Assembly: GCA_020718905.1 (NCBI GenBank)
Contig: DYRD01000009.1
Location: forward strand, 1 to 50,001
Direction of reading: 5' to 3'
Length of the DNA: 50,001 nt
Origin: Syntrophus aciditrophicus
GTDB taxonomy: Bacteria; Desulfobacterota; Syntrophia; Syntrophales; UBA8958
In this document: positions 46,205 through 50,001 of the stretch, piece after piece
How positions within the stretch are numbered: position 1 is the first letter of the stretch
Layout: each line of letters begins with the position of its first letter
Notes under the pieces: model-generated
The model's input: the letters and a program-made list of their open reading frames with translations, nothing else
The model's database searches: none
What the model was told of the DNA's origin: nothing
Translations under genes and position numbers: made by a program

Positions 46205-47374
46205 TTATTTGGATCGCGTAAAGCCAGGCCAAACAAAACCTTTCTCGTCAACATACAGAAGTTCCTGCTCACGAAGTCTGCTCAAGTCACGCTGTCTGGT
46301 TTTGTCGCCAAGTTTGGCATAGAGCGCCTCATGCCAGGGCGTGCGACGCAGTTCGTCTATCGGCAGTGGTTTGCCGCGTTCCATGACTTGGGTAAGAATG
46401 GCATATTGGCGCAGATTGATTTCTTTTGTATCTCTCAGCTGTTTGATGTGTGATTCAAACAATAGTAATCTGACCATGGCGTTCACCCGGTCTTGGAGGC
46501 GATTAATGCCGGCCAGCATCCCTTCGAGGTGAAACAGGACAAAGGGCGTGTTCGGGCATGCCTTTTTATTATCTGCCCGTTTGCGGCAAAGATTGAACAG
46601 AGTGAAATATTGGTCGATCCGTTCCATATAGTAGCGGGCCATGGCGAAAGGAGCATAGCGAAAGCCGGCGCCATGAAGTATCGCTGCTTCGAGTATTCGC
46701 CCGACACGGCCATTGCCGTCCCAAAACGGATGAATTAATTCAAAATAGTAGTGCATCAATGGCGCCCGTATCAGAGCCGGTATTCCTACGGTTGCCAGTT
46801 CATTGTGCCATGCTACCAGATGATTAACTAAAAGCTCAATGTCGCTTCCATCCTGCGGCGGCTTATAACGGCCACCATGAGCAGTATCGCCCAAGTGGGT
46901 CACGATGTTTTTAGGGTTATTTCGTATCAGTCCAGGCTGATTGTACTTGTGGGGGATGCCATCGGTAATGGCGGCATGTATCTGTTTAATGAAATCGACC
47001 GAACAAAGCCAGTCAGGATTTTGTGCTGTTTTCTGAGCGAGATCATATGCAGTCTTGATGTTGACGGCACGTAGCTGTTCTTTGGCCTGCACCTGGGCGG
47101 GGTCGAGTGCGAGAGCATCTTTCGTTTCTTCTTCAGTGAGAGTGCCACCCTCAATAGTGTTGGTACTGAAGATGCTACTGACAAGAACTTCCTGTTCCAA
47201 GCGGTTGGCCACCTGGGAAAGAGGAGAACTCAAGAACCGTACCTGGGCATCGGCAACACGTTGCAGAAGCATTTCCACTTCACGTTCATCTACGCCTACT
47301 TGAAAAGTAAATGGACCGAATCGTGAGGTTTCAATACGTTCCCTTATATCATCAGGCAATATTTTGTCTCCCAT
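46205..47374 (-). CDS. Fic/DOC family protein (AMPylator), class II with N-terminal inhibitory motif
   Basis: 389 residues. Fic active-site motif HPFWDGNGRVGR, complete; flap segment upstream; inhibitory (S/T)xxxE(G/N) motif in FSTNTIEGGTLT on the N-terminal side, so auto-inhibited; C-terminal winged-helix-like segment (QRDLSRLREQELLYVDEKGF). Such proteins transfer AMP to targets, often their own partners or DNA gyrase-type enzymes. Start: ATG complement of 47372-47374 is preferred; in-frame codons 60 bases upstream read as a Tyr/Ile-rich leader. No antitoxin gene (FicA/Phd-like) is next to it. Confidence 0.85.
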   Translation of the reverse strand: MGDKILPDDIRERIETSRFGPFTFQVGVDEREVEMLLQRVADAQVRFLSSPLSQVANRLEQEVLVSSIFSTNTIEGGTLTEEETKDALALDPAQVQAKEQLRAVNIKTAYDLAQKTAQNPDWLCSVDFIKQIHAAITDGIPHKYNQPGLIRNNPKNIVTHLGDTAHGGRYKPPQDGSDIELLVNHLVAWHNELATVGIPALIRAPLMHYYFELIHPFWDGNGRVGRILEAAILHGAGFRYAPFAMARYYMERIDQYFTLFNLCRKRADNKKACPNTPFVLFHLEGMLAGINRLQDRVNAMVRLLLFESHIKQLRDTKEINLRQYAILTQVMERGKPLPIDELRRTPWHEALYAKLGDKTRQRDLSRLREQELLYVDEKGFVWPGFTRSK

Positions 47375-47435
47375 AATGTCCGGCTGAATTGTTTTGTAAT
47401 GGTATATAAATACAGTATATATTAAATTTATCAAG

Positions 47436-47804
47436 CATAATTTGTCTTAAAATATGTCCGTCACTCACGAAAGGAGAACCAGCGCATCCTCCTCCCCCAC
47501 AGCGCCATGATCGTTGAGAATGGCGGCCATAGAGTTCCGCCCGTCTTTTTGGTTCCGTGGAGGTGATTTGTCCTGTACAGCGAAGCTGGCATATCTTCCA
47601 AGGAAGCACGGGAACAGGAGGGTTGTTAGCTGTGGGGATGTGTGCACGGGGCATGGCCTGCGGATGTGACTCGCAATCCTTGCTATGATCGCAGAGGGAT
47701 TGCCGATTGCGGTCCCAATTAAAATGAGAAGCTTGCCGCCGGTTCGCCGCAGGGCGGATGCGATGATGTGCCTTTCGAAATCCGTCCGGTGGCTTTTCAA
47801 AAGA
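47436..47804. other. Intergenic region, possible NtrC C-terminal remnant
   Basis: About 370 bases between the Fic gene and glnB. On the minus strand just after the glnB stop the frame reads KSHRTDFERHIIASALRRTG, similar to the start of the Fis-type DNA-binding helix region of sigma-54 activators (EFERxLIxxALxRTGGN). It loses resemblance after RTGGK. No intact gene seen. Confidence 0.25.
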
Positions 47805-48146
47805 TCATCCGATGGCCATGCCGCCCCGCTCTCCCGTACTGATTCTTATCACCTCAGGGAGATCGAGGATGAAGATCTTGCCGTCGCCGACCTCGCCGGT
47901 GCTGGCGCTCCCGGTGATGGCTTCTATGGCCGGGGCCACAAAATCCTCGTTGACGGCGATCTCCAGTTTCACCTTTTTCAGCAGGCTGCCCGCTTCCTTG
48001 GTTCCCCGGTACACCTACGTGACGCCTTTCTGCCGGCCCCGTCCCAGAACATTAGACACCGTCACCAGGGGTCTGTCCGATTTTTCGAGGGCCGTCATCA
48101 CTTCGTCCAGTTTATGGAGCTGAATAATGGCAATAATGTATTTCAT
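47805..48146 (-). pseudogene. PII signal-transduction protein (GlnB/GlnK-like) with an in-frame amber codon
   Basis: 113 codons in one frame: MKYIIAIIQLHKLDEVMTAL, VLGRGRQKGVT, then TAG at codon 44 (complement of 48015-48017), then VYRGTKEAGSLLKKVKLEIA, GSASTGEVGDGKIFILDLPE, VIRISTGERG. The normal residue is Glu (KGxTExYRG), so a single base change (GAG to TAG) would explain it. The T-loop lacks the uridylylated Tyr51 context (GTKEAG replaces GAEY), so regulation would differ from E. coli GlnB. It lies 15 bases downstream of amtB and would bind it to stop ammonium uptake. Confidence 0.8.
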
Positions 48147-48161
48147 GGCTTGTCTCCTTTT

Positions 48162-49394
48162 CTATTCGATTACGGTATAGGCGGCTTCACTCTGTTGCGT
48201 CAGATCGAGGCCGATGGTTTCGTCCTTTTCCTTGACCCGGACACACATTATGGCGTCCACCAGCTTGTAGATTATCAAGGTCATGACACCGGCGAAGAGA
48301 GGCGTAACGACGGCCATGATAAACTGCGGCCAGAGTTGGGCGCCACCGAAAAAGAGACCGTTCGCACCGGCGGAATTGACCGCCTTTTCCGCGAAAAGGC
48401 CCACCGCGATGGTTCCCCAGATGCCGCCGACCCCATGGACCCCGAAGGCGTCCAGAGCGTCATCGTAGCCGAGCTTGGCCTTGAGCACGGCGACGGCGAG
48501 ATAGCAGACGCAGGCAACGATAATGCCGATGAAGATGGCATTCATGGGGTTTACAAATCCGCAGGCCGGGGTAATGGCCACCAGTCCCGCTACGGCGCCG
48601 GTAACGGTTCCCAGGATGGTGGGCTTGCCATGTTGCCGCCAACTCGATAAGCGCCCAGGTAAGTCCCGCTGCTGCGGTGGCGAGGTGGGTGGTGACAAAG
48701 GCGTTGGCCGCCAGATCGTTGGCGGCCAGGGCGGACCCGGCATTGAAACCGAACCATCCGAACCACAACATTGCCCCCCCAGGACGGTAAAGGGCAGGTT
48801 ATGGGGCCGGAAAGGGGTCTTCTTATAGCCTAACCGTTTGCCCAACATGACGCACAGGACCAGGGCCGACACTCCGGAGCTGGCATGGACGACAATACCC
48901 CCCGCAAAATCCAGGCCGCCGAGACTCCTCATCCAGCCGCCCGTTCCCCAGACCCAGTGTGCCAGGGGATCATAGACAAAGGTTGCCCAGAGGATCGTAA
49001 AGACCAGAAAGGCGGAGAATTTCATCCGTTCCGCAAAGGCGCCGATCATGAGGGCCGTGGTAATGACGGCGAACATGCACTGAAAGATCATGAAAACGGC
49101 GTGAGGGATCGTGGCGGCATAATCGGCATTGGGCTGCCCCCCCACGTAATTGAGCCCCGCCCATTTCAGGCTGCCGATGATCCCTTTGCCCGTATCGGGA
49201 CCGAAGGAAAGAGAATATCCGCAGAGAGCCCACTGTAAAGAAATGACGCACATGATGATGAAGCATTGCATCAGGATGGAAAGAACATTCTTTCTCCTGA
49301 CCAGGCCTCCGTAAAAGAAGGCCAGCCCCGGTACGGTCATGGCAAAAACCAGGACCGTGGACATCAGTACCAACGCGGTATCGCCTGTATTCAT
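48162..49394 (-). CDS. amtB: Ammonium transporter AmtB, two compensating frameshifts
   Basis: About 410 residues from the ATG complement of 49392-49394 (SD AGGAGG). Blocks: VPGLAFFYGGLVRRKNVLSI, MCVISLQWALCGYSLSFGPD, FMIFQCMFAVITTALMIGAF, FAERMKFSAFLVF, GGIVVHASSGVSALVL (first His of the twin-His pore), ITPACGFVNPMNAIFIG, ALDAFGVHGVGGIWGT (second). Between about 48775 and 48630 the reading frame is wrong (GSVSMPGPPWPP...). The neighbouring frame there encodes the expected AMLWFGWFGFNAGSALAAND and TTHLATAAAGLTWALIE. One G is missing in the C7 run 48774-48780, with a second shift near 48630. Forms an operon with the PII gene. Confidence 0.9.
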   Translation of the reverse strand: MNTGDTALVLMSTVLVFAMTVPGLAFFYGGLVRRKNVLSILMQCFIIMCVISLQWALCGYSLSFGPDTGKGIIGSLKWAGLNYVGGQPNADYAATIPHAVFMIFQCMFAVITTALMIGAFAERMKFSAFLVFTILWATFVYDPLAHWVWGTGGWMRSLGGLDFAGGIVVHASSGVSALVLCVMLGKRLGYKKTPFRPHNLPFTVLGGQCCGSDGSVSMPGPPWPPTIWRPTPLSPPTSPPQQRDLPGRLSSWRQHGKPTILGTVTGAVAGLVAITPACGFVNPMNAIFIGIIVACVCYLAVAVLKAKLGYDDALDAFGVHGVGGIWGTIAVGLFAEKAVNSAGANGLFFGGAQLWPQFIMAVVTPLFAGVMTLIIYKLVDAIMCVRVKEKDETIGLDLTQQSEAAYTVIE

Positions 49395-49745
49395 AATAAA
49401 CCTCCTGACTAAGATATTTTCCTGAAGCGCAGGATAGCCAAGAGAGATCAAAGACCGTGCCAGGAGGGGATTTGTCAGGACATATTGCTGATTACGTTGA
49501 GGTAGTTCTCGCTGGTTCCTCATGCCGCAAGGAAACGAGTTTGAACATTATTGTTTGATCAGGGCGATTATGAACAAAAAAGTATCAATTGCCGCTGGGG
49601 TACGAAGATGGCACGGGAGGAATGGTTGGGAATGCCGTAGGGAAAGAGGATGGTTGGAAGTGCTGGGTCCGGCAGCGTCGGTGTGGCCACTGGGGATCCT
49701 GTTTATGCCATTGCCAGGGTGAGATTAGGAGGGGACGGGTAGTAC
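49395..49745. other. Upstream region of amtB
   Basis: 350 bases with no gene-like frame on either strand. It contains the sigma-54-like element at 49448-49462. G-rich and repetitive at 49600-49745, without clear function. Confidence 0.4.
49448..49462 (-). promoter_or_regulatory. Sigma-54-like promoter for amtB
   Basis: On the minus strand TGGCAC-GGTCT-TTGA (complement of 49448-49462) fits the -24/-12 pattern TGGCAC-N5-TTGC except for the final base, about 54 bases before the amtB start. Nitrogen-regulated amtB genes usually use sigma-54, so the placement supports it. Confidence 0.45.
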
Positions 49746-49786
49746 GGGGCGGGGGGGTATTTCATGATGAAATACCCCCCCGCCCC
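49746..49786 (-). terminator. Perfect 20-base-pair hairpin after the cytidylate-kinase-like gene
   Basis: GGGGCGGGGGGGTATTTCAT (49746-49765) and its exact reverse complement (49767-49786) are separated by one G. It begins 15 bases after the stop of the minus-strand partial gene. There is no T tract after it, so it could be a strong terminator of another type or a repeat. Confidence 0.45.
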
Positions 49787-49801
49787 AGGTAGATTGTCAA
49801 A

Positions 49802-50001
49802 TCAGCGCTTCCAGGAATTGAAGGCGGCAACGATGGCCTTAACGGCGCCGTCGATGGAGATGACCCGCATATTGAGAACCAGGTCATAGTGGACCGGGTC
49901 GTTCGCATCGTGGCGGTGACGCGCCCCAACGGCAATGGCGGCCGCTTCACGACAAAGCACTTCTTCTCAGTCGAGACACGGGGCGGCCCCACCGGCATCG
50001 A
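49802..50001 (-). CDS. Cytidylate-kinase-like family protein, C-terminal part (runs off window)
   Basis: The minus-strand frame ending at the TGA complement of 49802-49804 reads AAAIAVGARHRHDANDPVHY-DLVLNMRVISIDGAVKAIVA-AFNSWKR. The block DANDPxHYDLVLN is the C-terminal signature of cytidylate-kinase-like (AAA_P-loop) proteins in deltaproteobacteria. About 54 codons are in frame. At about 49966 a stop (TGA) interrupts, so a frameshift or an indel probably lies there, and the rest continues beyond the window. Confidence 0.5.

Noticed and set aside
49580-49745. Possible cobalamin riboswitch (GCCACTGGG near 49683)
   Set aside because: Only this short string fits; the rest of the B12-box core is absent and the next gene is not cobamide-related.
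49762-49998. 78-codon minus-strand frame at the window end
   Set aside because: The neighbouring minus frame carries the DANDPVHYDLVLN signature; this one is its shadow.

Overview
The window looks like a chromosomal segment around the replication origin of a Gram-negative, probably anaerobic bacterium of the former Deltaproteobacteria (Syntrophales-like Desulfobacterota). The assignment is inferred from gene content and order: rsmG-parA-parB-dnaA-dnaN-gyrB-gyrA together, Kdo/heptose lipopolysaccharide genes, Mla-type lipid transport, an ADP-forming acyl-CoA synthetase operon, partial cobamide synthesis and RtcB/archease RNA repair. No rRNA, tRNA, CRISPR array, insertion sequence or prophage was seen.

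Layout. 1-3.8 kb: a partner-switching set (SpoIIE/RsbU-type phosphatase, STAS antagonist, RsbW-like ATPase) around a zinc alcohol dehydrogenase and a DsbC-like protein lacking its CXXC. 4-5.5 kb: pdxST (pyridoxal phosphate). 5.5-8.2 kb, minus: a damaged Mla operon (MlaE, MlaD, lipoprotein) with no ATPase gene, preceded by a large palindromic repeat. 8.3-12.4 kb: methyltransferase, FAH-family hydrolase, HtrA protease, EndoIII-like glycosylase. 12.4-18.5 kb, minus: a tight five-gene operon (ADP-forming acyl-CoA synthetase, histidine phosphatase, ACAD10/11-type dehydrogenase, ACAD10/11-type kinase, SDR) that resembles the levulinate/4-hydroxyacid pathway. 18.7-23.4 kb: phasin-like protein, UbiB kinase, MutM, an exported protein, a geranylgeranyl-reductase-like flavoprotein. 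24-28.5 kb: two unknown small proteins, a TrpF-like barrel without its catalytic Cys, then cbiR-cobU-cobS(truncated)-cbiB. 28.6-34 kb: an LPS core cluster with a Kdo8N signature (Fe-dependent dehydrogenase, KdnA-like aminotransferase, hldD, kdsB) plus an acyltransferase. 33.9-44 kb: rsmG, parAB, dnaA, candidate oriC, dnaN, gyrBA. 44-50 kb: archease carrying an in-frame insert, rtcB, Fic protein, glnB with an amber codon, amtB, and the end of a cytidylate-kinase-like gene.

A feature of the whole window is damage: at least ten single-base frameshifts, several in homopolymers, in otherwise well-conserved genes (rsbU, rsbV, lipoprotein, mlaE, acyl-CoA synthetase, acyltransferase, rtcB, amtB twice), two in-frame TAG codons, and several genes with missing segments (dsbC, mlaF, cobT/cobS, TSUP permease, radC). 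The indels look like sequencing or assembly errors. The larger losses may be real decay or assembly deletions. Where a gene is split I give the range of the reconstructed gene and say where it breaks.
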